NCBI GenBank assembly: GCA_026692865.1
Contig: JAPLNI010000058.1
Location: forward strand, 1-64,000
Direction of reading: 5' to 3'
DNA: 64,000 nucleotides
Origin: Planctomycetota bacterium
GTDB lineage: Bacteria > Planctomycetota > Planctomycetia > Pirellulales > Pirellulaceae
Part shown: positions 27,175-36,528 of the stretch, in pieces
Layout of the letters: every line of letters starts with the position of its first letter
Position numbering within the stretch: the stretch's first letter is position 1
Notes under the pieces: model-generated
Seen by the model: the letters and a program-made list of their open reading frames with translations, nothing else
Databases searched by the model: none
What the model was told of the DNA's origin: nothing
Position numbers and translations under genes: made by a program

Positions 27175-29748
27175 TCAATAGATTGATTTTTCCATGCGAG
27201 TCAGCAGATCGCTCCATTGCTGTCTTGAGAATCGCGTCGCCGATACAAATTTTGCATCTTGATTCGCAGGTATCTGAGCGAGTATCTCGCGGGCCTGTGC
27301 AATGACTCGAATTCCCTCTTCATTTCGACCAAGTTTTTTCAAACATTCGGCAGCTTGTGTCAAAGCTTCAAGTGATTCTGGTTCGCCGAGGAATCGATTG
27401 GCTACACTTCGATACAAAGACAAAGCGTTTTCATAATCTTGAAGCTGAAAGGTCAAGTCCGCTTCCGCAAAATAGCTGTTTCGGAGCAGACTTCGCAAGG
27501 AAGTACTCGGTATCAATCCGATCTCGATGTCATTCATCCCCATCCGAATCTGCTCGAAAGTTGAACGAGCGTTTTTTATAAGATTTCGATACTGCATTAC
27601 CCGTTGACGTCGCATCTCAGTTGATGTCGGGCGTCCATCTTTGAGCAAGTACTCCGGGTATTGAGCGGCCATTTGATAGGCTTTGCCGATACTGTAGAGC
27701 GTTTCGAATCGTCGTTTATCGTCGGGGTAACGTTGCAGCCATTCACCAAGCCGATCAATGCTTTTGGTGAAAAGTGTGTTTCCTTGCTCAAGGGTCTCGC
27801 GAATGCTTTCTTCGGTGTCTGGACCAGACTTCTGCTTAAGCATTTCCGCAGAAGAGAATTCCAACTCGCCTTGTTGATAGTAGTTCCGACCAAGTTCAAA
27901 GAGCGACTCTTTCCAAATAGCACTTTGCGGAGTTAGTGAACTGTCATAAAGATTTTGCTCCAGGTATTCTTGCGACTTCTGAAATTCTGATCGTTCAACG
28001 AGCATTCGTGCTGCATTCAGTCGCGACTGATACGAGAGCGGGTGTGTGCCGTGCTCACGAATGCATTTCTCTAGCTCAATCAGCGAGCCATCCGGTTTGT
28101 TAAGTGCAAAAAGATTCTCCGCCTTCATTAAGTAGGCTCTTGGACGTTGCTCGACGGCTTCAAAAGGGAGTGTGTTATCAATTACTAAATTGCACTGTTT
28201 GAGATCGCCTGCAGATTGATAGTTTTTGATCGCCTGCCAAATCAAATCGAAGTATTCTGGCGATCTCATTTGAATTAGAGCTAGATCTTCGTAGCTCTTG
28301 GCAGATTCAAAAAACAGCTTTTGCCAGAACCTTTTTCCCTTATCGGGAGTCGATGCGTCAGTAAGCGAGGAAGAATCCGAACGAACGACATCTTGCAGAC
28401 TCGTCCGAATATCTAGCACTTCGGTTTCTGCAGAGGCCGGTTTTCCTTTGAGTGAGTTAGCCCATCGGCCATAGCCGACCGACAAGAGTCTCAAGCGATC
28501 TTGGCGTTCACAAAACGGTGGCATTTTCACCGCGTACTCAACTACCTGCGGGTAAGCTCTACCGACAAGCATCTCTTGTCCAACTTCGTTAAACCCTCTT
28601 CGCAGAACGGCAATTGGTTGCCAAGCATTTTTGTACCCTTCCAGCTTCCCAAACTGTTCAAACAACTGACGCATCGTACTGACAACTTCATCGTATCTTT
28701 GCAGCTTATTGAGAGCTTTCATTTCAGCGATGGAACCTGCAAGCCCTTCGACCGTATGTGGAGAGCTTTGCCGAAGAACGTTTAACCCACTAATTGATTC
28801 TTCCCACTTACCGAGTCGCTGCAGTACAATCCCGGCGTAGTACTGATTTCGCCGTTCCGAAACAGGGTCCAGTGTTAGGTTCTTTGCGACGGACCTCATC
28901 TGCTGATAAACCTCCTTCAGCATTGCCTCCTGCAGGGGATCTGCGGACTCGCTCTCAGCCATCGAAAGGTTCAAAAACTTCGCCAAGGCTTGCTGAGCCA
29001 TCGCATTGGAGTAATAGACGGATTCCTTAGGAAACGCGCTGGCCATTTCGATCGCTTTGTCATACTCGCCGAAAGCAATCTTGGCCACAATTCGTTTGAG
29101 TTTCGCTCGATCGCGTTCCTCGGGGGTCAGGCCGATCAATCCATCCCAGTAATCTAGTCGGTCTGTAACAACCCGGGGGGACACGTCTTCGGTTGCCAAA
29201 TCAATGTCGACCAAAAGCGAGAGTGCATCGGCTCGCCCAGCCGGCCACTGGGTCGCCGCAATCGCAAGGGGCTCAATCGCATCAGGCCAACGAAAAAGTT
29301 GGTAGAGAACTTTGCCGAGCAAGAAATTTCCCAAGCCATCGAAACCGCGAGGAAATCCAATTTTTTGAGATTCCTGCAAATGCTTGTATGCATCTTCAGC
29401 CAGGGCAATCGCTCGCTCGCGAACCGCAGATTTTTCGGAATCCTCCAGGGCAACCGCTCCAACAATCAACTCCCATTTTGCTTCTGCCGACTTAGACTTC
29501 AGGTCCTTCAATTCAATACTTAAGGCCAGTCGACGCACCTCTGGAGTGAGTTCACGCTTGAGCTTTTGAAGCCCGACAGCGAGCTCACGATCAAAATCGG
29601 GAGCCTTGCCGCCCAAAAAGAAGGCGAGAATCGCTGCCCCTACCCCCAGTGCCAAAATTGCCCCGCCGATCGCAAGATAAACCGGCATCGCGCTACCCAT
29701 TTTGGGAGCCGAATTCTCTGCGGTCGCTTTATCCTTAGGTGCAGACAT
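27175..29748 (-). CDS. Membrane-anchored tetratricopeptide repeat protein
   Basis: An 857-aa protein with a short charged N-terminus, one membrane helix at about residues 22-47 (MPVYLAIGGAILALGVGAAI), and a long, probably periplasmic, helical region. Several TPR-like units are visible, for example LGKVLYQLFRWPDAIEPLAI, YYAGIVLQRLGKWEESISGL, and near the end LQDYENALSLYRSVANRFLG and ALTQAAECLKKLGRNEEGI. The spacing of repeats resembles YbgF/BamD-type TPR proteins of planctomycetes. It likely acts as a scaffold for envelope proteins; no enzymatic motif is present. It diverges from rpsP across a 214-bp region. Confidence 0.8.
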   Translation of the reverse strand: MSAPKDKATAENSAPKMGSAMPVYLAIGGAILALGVGAAILAFFLGGKAPDFDRELAVGLQKLKRELTPEVRRLALSIELKDLKSKSAEAKWELIVGAVALEDSEKSAVRERAIALAEDAYKHLQESQKIGFPRGFDGLGNFLLGKVLYQLFRWPDAIEPLAIAATQWPAGRADALSLLVDIDLATEDVSPRVVTDRLDYWDGLIGLTPEERDRAKLKRIVAKIAFGEYDKAIEMASAFPKESVYYSNAMAQQALAKFLNLSMAESESADPLQEAMLKEVYQQMRSVAKNLTLDPVSERRNQYYAGIVLQRLGKWEESISGLNVLRQSSPHTVEGLAGSIAEMKALNKLQRYDEVVSTMRQLFEQFGKLEGYKNAWQPIAVLRRGFNEVGQEMLVGRAYPQVVEYAVKMPPFCERQDRLRLLSVGYGRWANSLKGKPASAETEVLDIRTSLQDVVRSDSSSLTDASTPDKGKRFWQKLFFESAKSYEDLALIQMRSPEYFDLIWQAIKNYQSAGDLKQCNLVIDNTLPFEAVEQRPRAYLMKAENLFALNKPDGSLIELEKCIREHGTHPLSYQSRLNAARMLVERSEFQKSQEYLEQNLYDSSLTPQSAIWKESLFELGRNYYQQGELEFSSAEMLKQKSGPDTEESIRETLEQGNTLFTKSIDRLGEWLQRYPDDKRRFETLYSIGKAYQMAAQYPEYLLKDGRPTSTEMRRQRVMQYRNLIKNARSTFEQIRMGMNDIEIGLIPSTSLRSLLRNSYFAEADLTFQLQDYENALSLYRSVANRFLGEPESLEALTQAAECLKKLGRNEEGIRVIAQAREILAQIPANQDAKFVSATRFSRQQWSDLLTRMEKSIY

Positions 29749-29921
29749 GGTTTACGGTAAAAATCAGTGGCATCGGTAGCTTTGACAACACGCTCACAAA
29801 AAATGTGTCGCGGACGGACTCCAATTGTTAGATTTCGGAGCCTGGGAAAACTGGGTTGCATTGCTTTGACGACTTTTCACAGAATTTTAAAAAAGGGCTC
29901 CCGATGTTTCCGATCGATCGC

Positions 29922-29954
29922 TATAAATAGGGCTCCGTAAGAAATCCTAGGAGA
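29922..29954 (+). promoter_or_regulatory. rpsP upstream signals: TATAAAT box and Shine-Dalgarno
   Basis: A TATAAAT at 29922-29928 sits 34 bp before the rpsP start and could be a -10 element, but no good -35 lies 16-18 bp upstream. An aggaga at 29949-29954, 8 bp before the GTG start, is a clear ribosome site and decides the start codon. Confidence 0.45.
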
Positions 29955-29962
29955 ATTGAAGA

Positions 29963-30328
29963 GTGGCTGTTCGTATCCGAATGAAGCGTCTTGGACGCAA
30001 AAACCGTCCGTTTTATCGAGTTTGTGTTGTTGATGGACGTCGTCCAAGAGACGGCCGAGTCCTTGAAGAACTCGGACATTACGACCCAATGTGCAAAGAA
30101 ACCGACGCGAGAGCAATCTTGCAAGGCGAGCGAATTGACTACTGGATCGGTGTTGGGGCTCAGCCAAGTGAAGCTTGCGGAGTCTTGATCAAGAAGTACG
30201 GTTCGAACGGAACGCACCTGTCCGAGCAAGCTGCAGCGTTGCAAAAAATTGGTCGCGGACCAAAGCCGCCGCGAACGGCATCGACTCCTGTCGCGTCCGA
30301 ACCCGCAACAGAGCAAGCTCCCGCTTAG
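29963..30328 (+). CDS. rpsP: 30S ribosomal protein bS16
   Basis: A 121-aa bS16 with GTG start. The core MAVRIRMKRLGRKNRPFYRV, GRVLEELGHYDP and RIDYWIGVGAQPSE match the family throughout. The C-terminal 35 residues (after about 86) are a Pro/Ala/Thr-rich tail, not part of the core fold, as in several planctomycetes. The gene starts a plus-strand group with trmD. In many bacteria rimM lies between rpsP and trmD; here the 319-bp gap contains none. Confidence 0.97.
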   Translation: MAVRIRMKRLGRKNRPFYRVCVVDGRRPRDGRVLEELGHYDPMCKETDARAILQGERIDYWIGVGAQPSEACGVLIKKYGSNGTHLSEQAAALQKIGRGPKPPRTASTPVASEPATEQAPA

Positions 30329-30647
30329 TGCCCGCCTATAACCTGATACGAATGGCCGCGCTTCGATTCACTCGAGAGCCGCTAGAGGTTGTTCGTGCCT
30401 TCAGCTTGTTGGGCAAAGATTTCGTTTTATCTCGCTTGTGCTAGTTAAAGTTGTAGCTGCGTACAGACAAAAAGCTGGTATCTGTGCTCGTGGCAGATTT
30501 CGAAATACATCGGAACACGTCCGCTTTCATCGAAAACTGAATATTTAGCAATTTAGCTACCCCGATTTTTAAGTTGACTTTAAGTTAGAGTGGGCCAAGA
30601 GACAGGTTTGACCTTACCAAAATTGCTCCCGAGGGGAGTTTTGTTAG
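30329..30647. other. Gap between rpsP and trmD without rimM
   Basis: No coding frame of known type lies here. A 16S-processing RimM gene (about 170 codons) would not fit and no fragment is recognisable. The only signal I see is gaggggag at 30631-30638, the ribosome site of trmD. Confidence 0.6.
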
Positions 30648-31349
30648 TTGAGATTCGACATCATCACTCTGTTTCCCGAGATCTTTTCGGGATATCTGAC
30701 GCAAAGCCTACTTAACAAGGCAATTGAAGCTTCGCTTGTCGAAATTTTCGTTCACGATCTTCGGAAATGGTCGACTGATCTCAAGCACCACAAGATTGAC
30801 GATCGCCCATTTGGTGGTGGCCCGGGTATGCTGATTTGCGTCGAACCGGTTGTTCGATGTGTTGAAGATGTGCAGAAAATGAGTCCACTTGAGGGCATTG
30901 TAGTTCTGTTGACACCGCAAGGGCAACGCTTGGATCAACCGCTGGTCGAACAACTTTCTAGCCATTCTCGGTATCTGGTGCTGTGTGGACGATACGAAGG
31001 ATTTGATCAACGAGTCCTCGATATTCTGAATCCGATGGAATTGAGTATCGGCGATTACGTCCTCAATGGCGGCGAAGTTGCCGCGATGGTGCTGGTCGAT
31101 GCGACCATTCGAATGATCCCAGGTGTCCTGGGAGACGAACAAAGTAGCGTCGACGATTCATTTTCTCGCGGAAATCGTATCTTGGAGTTCCCGCAATATA
31201 CCCGGCCACGCGAATTTCGAGGATTGGCTGTTCCCGAAGTTTTGCTTAATGGAAATCACGAAGCAATCGCAGCGTGGCGAGCCACCGAAAGTCTTCGAAG
31301 AACCGCCGAGCGACGTTCAGACCTGCTACCACCAGCGCAGTCGCAGTAG
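30648..31349 (+). CDS. trmD: tRNA (guanine-N1)-methyltransferase TrmD
   Basis: A 233-aa SPOUT methyltransferase that makes m1G37 in tRNA. Diagnostic parts: FDIITLFPEIFSGYLTQSLL, KIDDRPFGGGPGMLI, LCGRYEGFDQRVLDIL and ELSIGDYVLNGGEVAAMVLV (the trefoil-knot SAM site), then SFSRGNRILEFPQYTRP. The start is TTG at 30648, supported by GAGGGGAG 9 bp upstream and by the family N-terminus. The usual neighbour rplS does not follow; kdsD does. Confidence 0.96.
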   Translation: MRFDIITLFPEIFSGYLTQSLLNKAIEASLVEIFVHDLRKWSTDLKHHKIDDRPFGGGPGMLICVEPVVRCVEDVQKMSPLEGIVVLLTPQGQRLDQPLVEQLSSHSRYLVLCGRYEGFDQRVLDILNPMELSIGDYVLNGGEVAAMVLVDATIRMIPGVLGDEQSSVDDSFSRGNRILEFPQYTRPREFRGLAVPEVLLNGNHEAIAAWRATESLRRTAERRSDLLPPAQSQ

Positions 31350-31479
31350 CTCACATTCTGATCAGCTACTGTTCGTTCACCGATCGCGGTTGCTTAGACT
31401 GGCGTTGATTTGGTACAGTGCAACCATCGCTGGGCCTCTATGAGTCACGCGGATGAGTATCACGGAGGATCCACCAATC

Positions 31480-32568
31480 ATGGCAAACGCAGCACGAAAG
31501 TTGCAACAACCCAATCGGCAAAATCAGCGTGCGGCCCAAGTCGTGCTCTGTGAGGCAGACGCATTGAAGACATTGGCAGCCGAATTACAGGTTGAAGGTT
31601 ACCATCCGTTTTCTGGTGCTGTCCAATGCATTCTTTCCATGCGAGGGCGACTTATCGTTCTCGGAATTGGTAAGGCTGGATGGGTCGGGCAAAAAATAGC
31701 CGCCACATTTGCTTCGACCGGAACCTCTGCTCATTTTGTTCATCCGTCCGAGGCGGTTCATGGTGACCTGGGGCGTATTCACACTGATGATGTTGTGCTT
31801 ATTCTCTCCAACAGCGGATCATCGCAGGAGATCGTGAGGATACTTGATCACCTCAAAAGCCATTGCTCTTCGATCATTGCGATCACCTCCAATGTGTCGA
31901 GTCCGTTGGCCATGGCCGCAGACTTTGTTCTCAAGTTACCGAAACATCCGGAAGCGTGCACCAATGGCCTGGCTCCGACTACGAGTACGACCTGCATGAT
32001 GGCCTTGGGAGATTCACTGGCTATTGTCGTGAGCGACGAGCGGGGTTTCGCTTCGGCTGACTTTGCAAAGTATCATCCAGGTGGATCGCTTGGCAATCAA
32101 TTGAAGACAGTGAACGAACTCATGCGTCCCATTCACGAATGCCGAGTCGCTGAGATGAATAGCTCGATCCGCGAGGTGCTAGTCGGTGTTGCAAGACCGG
32201 GACGTCGCAGTGGAGCAGTGATGTTGGTAGATGACACAGGAAAGTTGCAAGGCATTTTCACCGACAGCGACTTGGCCAAGCTCCTTGAACGCCGGTTAGA
32301 CCAAACACTTGATGAGCCAATTTCGCAAATGATGATTCGTAAGTTTTCGGCGGTCCAAAGTAATGCAATGGCGACGGATGCGTTGACGATTCTCGCACAG
32401 AAAAAAATTAGCGAACTACCTGTCGTGGACTCCGACGACAAACCCATTGGAATGGTAGACATTACCGATTTAATTGGTTTCGTCGATTCGAAAGAGCTTG
32501 CTTCACAAGAAGAATCGAATTGCTCTTTCGAGAGTTATTCTCCCGCAACTCTTCGAATATTTTGCTAA
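31480..32568 (+). CDS. kdsD: Arabinose-5-phosphate isomerase (KpsF/GutQ/KdsD family)
   Basis: An isomerase converting ribulose-5-phosphate to arabinose-5-phosphate, the first step of Kdo synthesis. The SIS domain has LIVLGIGKAGWVGQKIAATF, SEAVHGDLGRIHTDDVVLIL and SNSGSSQEIVRIL, followed by APTTSTTCMMALGDSLAI. Two CBS domains follow (about residues 200-330), as in KdsD. The frame is open from 31453, but the ATG at 31480 is preceded by cggagga and starts the conserved region, giving 362 aa. The last 25 residues extend beyond the second CBS domain. It is followed 35 bp later by kdsC. Confidence 0.94.
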   Translation: MANAARKLQQPNRQNQRAAQVVLCEADALKTLAAELQVEGYHPFSGAVQCILSMRGRLIVLGIGKAGWVGQKIAATFASTGTSAHFVHPSEAVHGDLGRIHTDDVVLILSNSGSSQEIVRILDHLKSHCSSIIAITSNVSSPLAMAADFVLKLPKHPEACTNGLAPTTSTTCMMALGDSLAIVVSDERGFASADFAKYHPGGSLGNQLKTVNELMRPIHECRVAEMNSSIREVLVGVARPGRRSGAVMLVDDTGKLQGIFTDSDLAKLLERRLDQTLDEPISQMMIRKFSAVQSNAMATDALTILAQKKISELPVVDSDDKPIGMVDITDLIGFVDSKELASQEESNCSFESYSPATLRIFC

Positions 32569-32603
32569 CAACAAGATCCTAACTCTCAACTCTCCAAACT
32601 TGC

Positions 32604-33122
32604 ATGTCTAATCGAGATACCGAAGCAGCGCGTCCGATCAAATTGATTCTTTCCGATGTCGATGGCGTTATGACCGATGGAAGAATCATTCTCGATAATG
32701 CTGGGATTGAATCCAAAGAGTTTCACGTGCGCGACGGCATGGGAATTAAACTTTGGCAACAAGCTGGGTTTTCATTTGGAGTATTAACAAGTCGAAACTC
32801 GCAGATCGTGAAACTACGAGCCAAAGAACTCGGCATCGCAATTGTTCGACAAGGCCTCGAAGAGAAACTCCCGGCAGCACGCGAGATCTTTGCATCTCTG
32901 GGACTTAACCCGTCCGAAGTTTGTTATGTAGGCGATGATCTACCAGACTTACCCGTGATTCTGGAAGTCGGTCTATCAGTCGCAGTTAGTGACGCCGTTG
33001 CTGAAGTGAAATCGGCTGCAAAATGGAACTTGAGTACTGACGGCGGGCACGGAGCACTTCGCGAGTTGATCGAACGATTACTAAAGGCAAAAGGCCTTTG
33101 GGAAGACTTCATACCTCGATAG
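32604..33122 (+). CDS. kdsC: 3-deoxy-D-manno-octulosonate 8-phosphate phosphatase
   Basis: A 172-aa HAD phosphatase without cap domain, the length and form of KdsC, which releases Kdo from Kdo-8-phosphate. Motif I is LILSDVDGVMTDGRI with both aspartates, motif II is GVLTSRNSQIVKLRA, and motif III/IV are KLPAAREIFASLGL and CYVGDDLPDLPVIL. The neighbouring kdsD makes a Kdo pathway pair, which implies an LPS-type outer membrane in this organism. Confidence 0.93.
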   Translation: MSNRDTEAARPIKLILSDVDGVMTDGRIILDNAGIESKEFHVRDGMGIKLWQQAGFSFGVLTSRNSQIVKLRAKELGIAIVRQGLEEKLPAAREIFASLGLNPSEVCYVGDDLPDLPVILEVGLSVAVSDAVAEVKSAAKWNLSTDGGHGALRELIERLLKAKGLWEDFIPR

Positions 33123-33375
33123 CCTGTGAGTTCACCTTAATCTCTAAGATCGACTTTGGTGCTTGTATTACGAGTCTAAACATGATGTCCTTTGCAACAT
33201 GAAAAACCTTGCAAATTCGGCGTATTGAGTTTGAGAAGCTAGACGACTTTTGTCCCCAACCAGTTCCGAAGATCGATAATCGCCGCAGGAGGTACTCGTA
33301 TTCGATTCATGTCTTGCTATCAAGCAAGAGTAAGAATGCGAACGGGGGTAAGCGCCAGGATCGTAACCGACTATG

Positions 33376-35043
33376 TTATTCTACTTTCGCTAAATCTAAC
33401 GGGTAGCGTTGACACCATGATGTGTAACCGCCGCTAATGTTACACACGTCGAAGCCCCGTAGAGCAAGAATCCGCGTTGCCATATAACCGCGCTGACCGA
33501 CTTTACAGTAGGCAGCAATTTTTTGGCTCTTCGGTAATTCTTCCAGTCGAGTTCGTAGTTCGTCAAGCGGAATATTGATCGCCTTCGGGATACGCCCGTC
33601 GTTAAACTCTGACTCTGTTCGAACATCCAGAATAAAGTACTTCGAATCTGAGTCCGCCATGATGCAATCGGCATGAATCACTGGATGATCGCCACGCAAG
33701 ACGCTCGACGCGACGAAACCCGCCATGTTGATCGGATCCTTTGCGGAACCATATTGAGGCGCATAACACAACTCTGCCTGCTCGAGATCATAAACAGTGA
33801 GTCCCGCTTGTATGGCCATCGCGATTACATCGATCCGCTTATCAACGCCGGAACTACCAACCCCTTGCGCGCCTAGAATCCGCCCTTTCTCGGGGTCAAA
33901 GAGTAGCTTCAAAGTCATCGACTTTGCACCTGGATAGTAACCGGCATGATCGTTCGGATGAATATAGATTTTTTCATAAGGCGTCGCAGCCTTTTTCAAT
34001 TGACTTTCGCTCTGACCGGTCATCGCAGCGGTCATCCCAAAGACGCCGACGATGGCTGTGCCTTGGGTGCCGCGGTAACTTGAATGACGACCGAAGATAT
34101 GGTCCGCGGCAATTCGACCTTGGCGATTAGCAGGACCAGCCAGTGGAATCTGCGTTGGCTTGTCAGACACAAAGTCTTTCACCTCAACCACATCACCAAC
34201 GGCATACACATCAGGGTCGCTCGTTTGCATCGATGGAGAGGTGATGAGTCCGCCACGAGGCCCGCAAGAGATCCCCGCCTCAGCCGCCAACTTACTCTCG
34301 GGACGAACGCCGATGCTTATCACGACAAAGTCTGCTTCGATTCGGTTTCCGGATACAAGATGAACGGCGATCTGATTTCCTTGGTTAATTTCCTCGAATC
34401 TCTCTGGTGAATCATTCAGCCGAAGCGTTACACCTTTTTGGCGAACATGGTCTTCAATGGAAGTTACCATCTCATGATCCCACGTCGGAAGAATCTGCTT
34501 GGAGATTTGAACGACAGTCACATTAATATCTCTTCGAACAAGATTCTCAGCGACTTCCATCCCAATGAATCCAGCACCAATGACTACCGCATGCTTTGCA
34601 TTGGATGTCGCCAACGCATGCATATTGTCTGCATCTTTCAAGTCGCGCAGCTCAAGAATACGACTGCTTTCAATACCGGGAATCGAAGGACGGAATGGCG
34701 ATGCACCCGTCGCTATAATCAGCTTGTCGTAGCTTTCAGTGTAACGTTCGCCAGTCAATAGGTTGCGAACTGAAACACTTTTGCTGGCTCGATCGATTTC
34801 AACTACTTCAGTTCGATTGCGCACGTCAAGCCGATAACGTTGACGCAGCCTTTCGATCGGCGCGACCAGAAGACTGTTGCGTGATTTGATTTCACCACCG
34901 ACATAGTAGGGCATTCCGCAATTAGCGAAGGAAGGCTCTTCGCCGCGTTCAAGCAAAACAATCTCGCAATCTTCATTCAATCTACGAGCTCGAGTCGCTG
35001 CAGACGCACCACCCGCAACTCCACCAACAATAACAATCTTCAC
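33376..35043 (-). CDS. CoA-disulfide-reductase-like flavoprotein with C-terminal rhodanese
   Basis: A 555-aa two-part protein. Residues 1-450 are an FAD/NAD(P)-dependent disulfide reductase of the single-cysteine CoADR/NADH-oxidase type: IVIVGGVAGGASAATRARRL, then SFANCGMPYYVGGEI with the redox Cys (C42), and an ATGASPFRPSIPGIE and YAVGDVVEVKDF FAD motif. Residues about 460-555 form a rhodanese domain with a CKVGQRGY active loop. CoADR-Rhd proteins reduce CoA-persulfide or polysulfide. The start is GTG at 35043. It is the third gene of a minus-strand operon with a YgaP-like rhodanese and an ArsR regulator. Confidence 0.92.
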   Translation of the reverse strand: MKIVIVGGVAGGASAATRARRLNEDCEIVLLERGEEPSFANCGMPYYVGGEIKSRNSLLVAPIERLRQRYRLDVRNRTEVVEIDRASKSVSVRNLLTGERYTESYDKLIIATGASPFRPSIPGIESSRILELRDLKDADNMHALATSNAKHAVVIGAGFIGMEVAENLVRRDINVTVVQISKQILPTWDHEMVTSIEDHVRQKGVTLRLNDSPERFEEINQGNQIAVHLVSGNRIEADFVVISIGVRPESKLAAEAGISCGPRGGLITSPSMQTSDPDVYAVGDVVEVKDFVSDKPTQIPLAGPANRQGRIAADHIFGRHSSYRGTQGTAIVGVFGMTAAMTGQSESQLKKAATPYEKIYIHPNDHAGYYPGAKSMTLKLLFDPEKGRILGAQGVGSSGVDKRIDVIAMAIQAGLTVYDLEQAELCYAPQYGSAKDPINMAGFVASSVLRGDHPVIHADCIMADSDSKYFILDVRTESEFNDGRIPKAINIPLDELRTRLEELPKSQKIAAYCKVGQRGYMATRILALRGFDVCNISGGYTSWCQRYPLDLAKVE

Positions 35044-35112
35044 GTTAGGAAATCTTTCTAATTGAGAATCTTAAACAAGACTCGGATCGTCATATGCTTT
35101 ACGTAATCCAAA

Positions 35113-35670
35113 TCACGTTGCTCGATTTGTTACTGCACAGGCACCTGAACTGACTTGATTCCAAGGCATTTTGGCAAGCATCATTCCCATGCCGCATGTA
35201 TCGGTGATTCCAGCGAACATTAGCCCAGCACCAATAAATGCCGATAGTCCAACGAAGTACGGATGCACCAAGAAGCCAAGGACGACTCCAGTCAAAACAA
35301 GAAACCCTGCGAGAATTCGAACCTGACGCTCAAGCGACATCGCTTTCTTACCTCGTTCAACTGCATAGCCAGCGGTACCCCAGGCGGAAGTACCTCCATC
35401 AACGCTTATGACATTTGAAAAACCCGCGTCGATGAACTTCTGAGCCCCTTTCGCAGAACGACCACCGCTTTTGCAGATCACATAGATCGGTTCTGAAGAT
35501 TGGCTATCACGAGAGGAGATAATCTGCTTAGGGTCAAGCGAGTCGAGGGGAACATTCCTTGCCCCAACGACATGCACTTCGCGAAACTCGACCGGCGTGC
35601 GAACATCAATCAATTCGACCGAAGACTTTTTCTTAAGTTCGGAAAGATCGGCGACTGAAATGGTTTTCAT
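35113..35670 (-). CDS. Rhodanese with C-terminal DUF2892 membrane domain (YgaP-like)
   Basis: A 185-aa protein: residues 1-108 are a rhodanese domain (ELIDVRTPVEFREVHVVGAR, active Cys66 in YVICKSGGRSAKGA), and residues 115-165 hold two membrane helices of the DUF2892 type (LAGFLVLTGVVLGFLV and VGLSAFIGAGLMFAGITD). This is the plan of E. coli YgaP, a membrane rhodanese. It sits between an ArsR repressor and a CoADR-rhodanese, which argues for persulfide or sulfide handling at the inner membrane. An aaggaac lies ahead of its ATG. Confidence 0.92.
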   Translation of the reverse strand: MKTISVADLSELKKKSSVELIDVRTPVEFREVHVVGARNVPLDSLDPKQIISSRDSQSSEPIYVICKSGGRSAKGAQKFIDAGFSNVISVDGGTSAWGTAGYAVERGKKAMSLERQVRILAGFLVLTGVVLGFLVHPYFVGLSAFIGAGLMFAGITDTCGMGMMLAKMPWNQVSSGACAVTNRAT

Positions 35671-35704
35671 GCTTTTGTTCCTTTTTAGGGCATCAGGGTA
35701 GAGA

Positions 35705-36064
35705 TCAATTTTTGTGCTGAGAAGTTTTTAAGGGTGGGGGAAGAAAGCGGGACTCCACGCACGCCATTAACGCTTTCAAGTGCGGTTCAGCAATCTCGTA
35801 GAAAACGTGCCGCCCTTCGCGCTGGCTGCTAAGGAATCCACATCGCTGAAGAAGCCGCAAATGCTCGGAAGCAACGTTATCAGGGATCTCGCAATCTTGA
35901 GACAGCTCTCCGACAGCGAAACGACCGTGAAGCAGTAACTGAACGATTCGCAAACGAACCGGATGTGCAAGAATCTTCAAACACTCGGCAGCTTCAGAAA
36001 ATGACTGAACGCTACCAACTGGTTTAAAAGCTTTCGACTTAGCTGTTTTCGTAGACGCACCCAT
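35705..36064 (-). CDS. ArsR-family transcriptional repressor
   Basis: A 119-aa winged-helix regulator: CLKILAHPVRLRIVQLLLHG (helices 1-2), then LSQDCEIPDNVASEHLRLLQ (recognition helix region), and REGRHVFYEIAEPHLKALMA (wing and last helix). Four cysteines are C28, C58, C75 and C102. BigR/SqrR-type members sense persulfide with two distant Cys; C28 and C102 could play that part, which is inference from context. The frame runs to 36094, but the -35 box covers that start, so the ATG at 36064 is the likely one. The promoter geometry implies leaderless translation. Confidence 0.88.
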   Translation of the reverse strand: MGASTKTAKSKAFKPVGSVQSFSEAAECLKILAHPVRLRIVQLLLHGRFAVGELSQDCEIPDNVASEHLRLLQRCGFLSSQREGRHVFYEIAEPHLKALMACVESRFLPPPLKTSQHKN

Positions 36065-36071
36065 ATGCACC

Positions 36072-36099
36072 AATATATCGATACCTCGCGACATGTCAA
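36072..36099 (-). promoter_or_regulatory. Sigma70-type promoter of the arsR-rhodanese operon
   Basis: TTGACA (36094-36099) and TATATT (36072-36077) with a 16-bp spacer, reading toward arsR. The expected start of transcription falls at about 36065, within a base or two of the ATG at 36064. The spacer contains tatcgata, a short palindrome that an ArsR dimer might bind. Confidence 0.7.
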
Positions 36100-36528
36100 C
36101 CTATCCGAAGAATGACGTCGTACGGTCAGAGAAGTTATCAAGCATTCCAGATCGCATTCGGAGTAAGACTCCCAATACGAAGTGGGAACCCAATTACATC
36201 AGAGAGCGTGCCGTTTAGCGGTTCCGTTAGTTCGTACTCGTACTCAATGAAATGGTACTCGTGCTCGTGCTCGAACCAGTACTCGAATCGACCGCAATCC
36301 GATCGAGTATGAGTACGAGTACCGGCTTACGCCTGAGTACGAGTACGACAATGCAGAAATACTGAATTCACGACTGCTCCCCGGTCTTTTTAAGTGAGTC
36401 CCACTTCTAAAATTCGAATTTGAAAACCAACAAAGCAACGACATGACACATTTAAAATGGATTACACTACCGATAATCTTCTGCTTGCCCAATAAGCTTC
36501 TCCCTGCCACATTAAGGATCTCCTCAAC
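36100..36528. other. Intergenic region with palindromic repeat between arsR and the esterase
   Basis: About 430 bp between divergent genes, without a convincing gene. It holds the large imperfect palindrome at 36232-36348. The remainder must carry the promoter of the plus-strand esterase gene, but I could not identify it. Confidence 0.55.
36232..36348. repeat. Large imperfect inverted repeat built of GAGTAC units
   Basis: Left arm 36232-36274 begins tcgtactcgtactca and the right arm 36303-36348 ends tgagtacgagtacga. The arms pair over most of their length with an unpaired island in each and a loop of about 28 bases. A related block (39 bp: tcgagtacgagtacc, a short variable island, then ctgagtacgagtacga) recurs at 45514-45552, so this is a dispersed family and not a single hairpin. 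Confidence 0.75.

Noticed and set aside
30329-30647. Hidden rimM gene
   Set aside because: Gap is too short for a RimM and shows no PRC-barrel-like frame.
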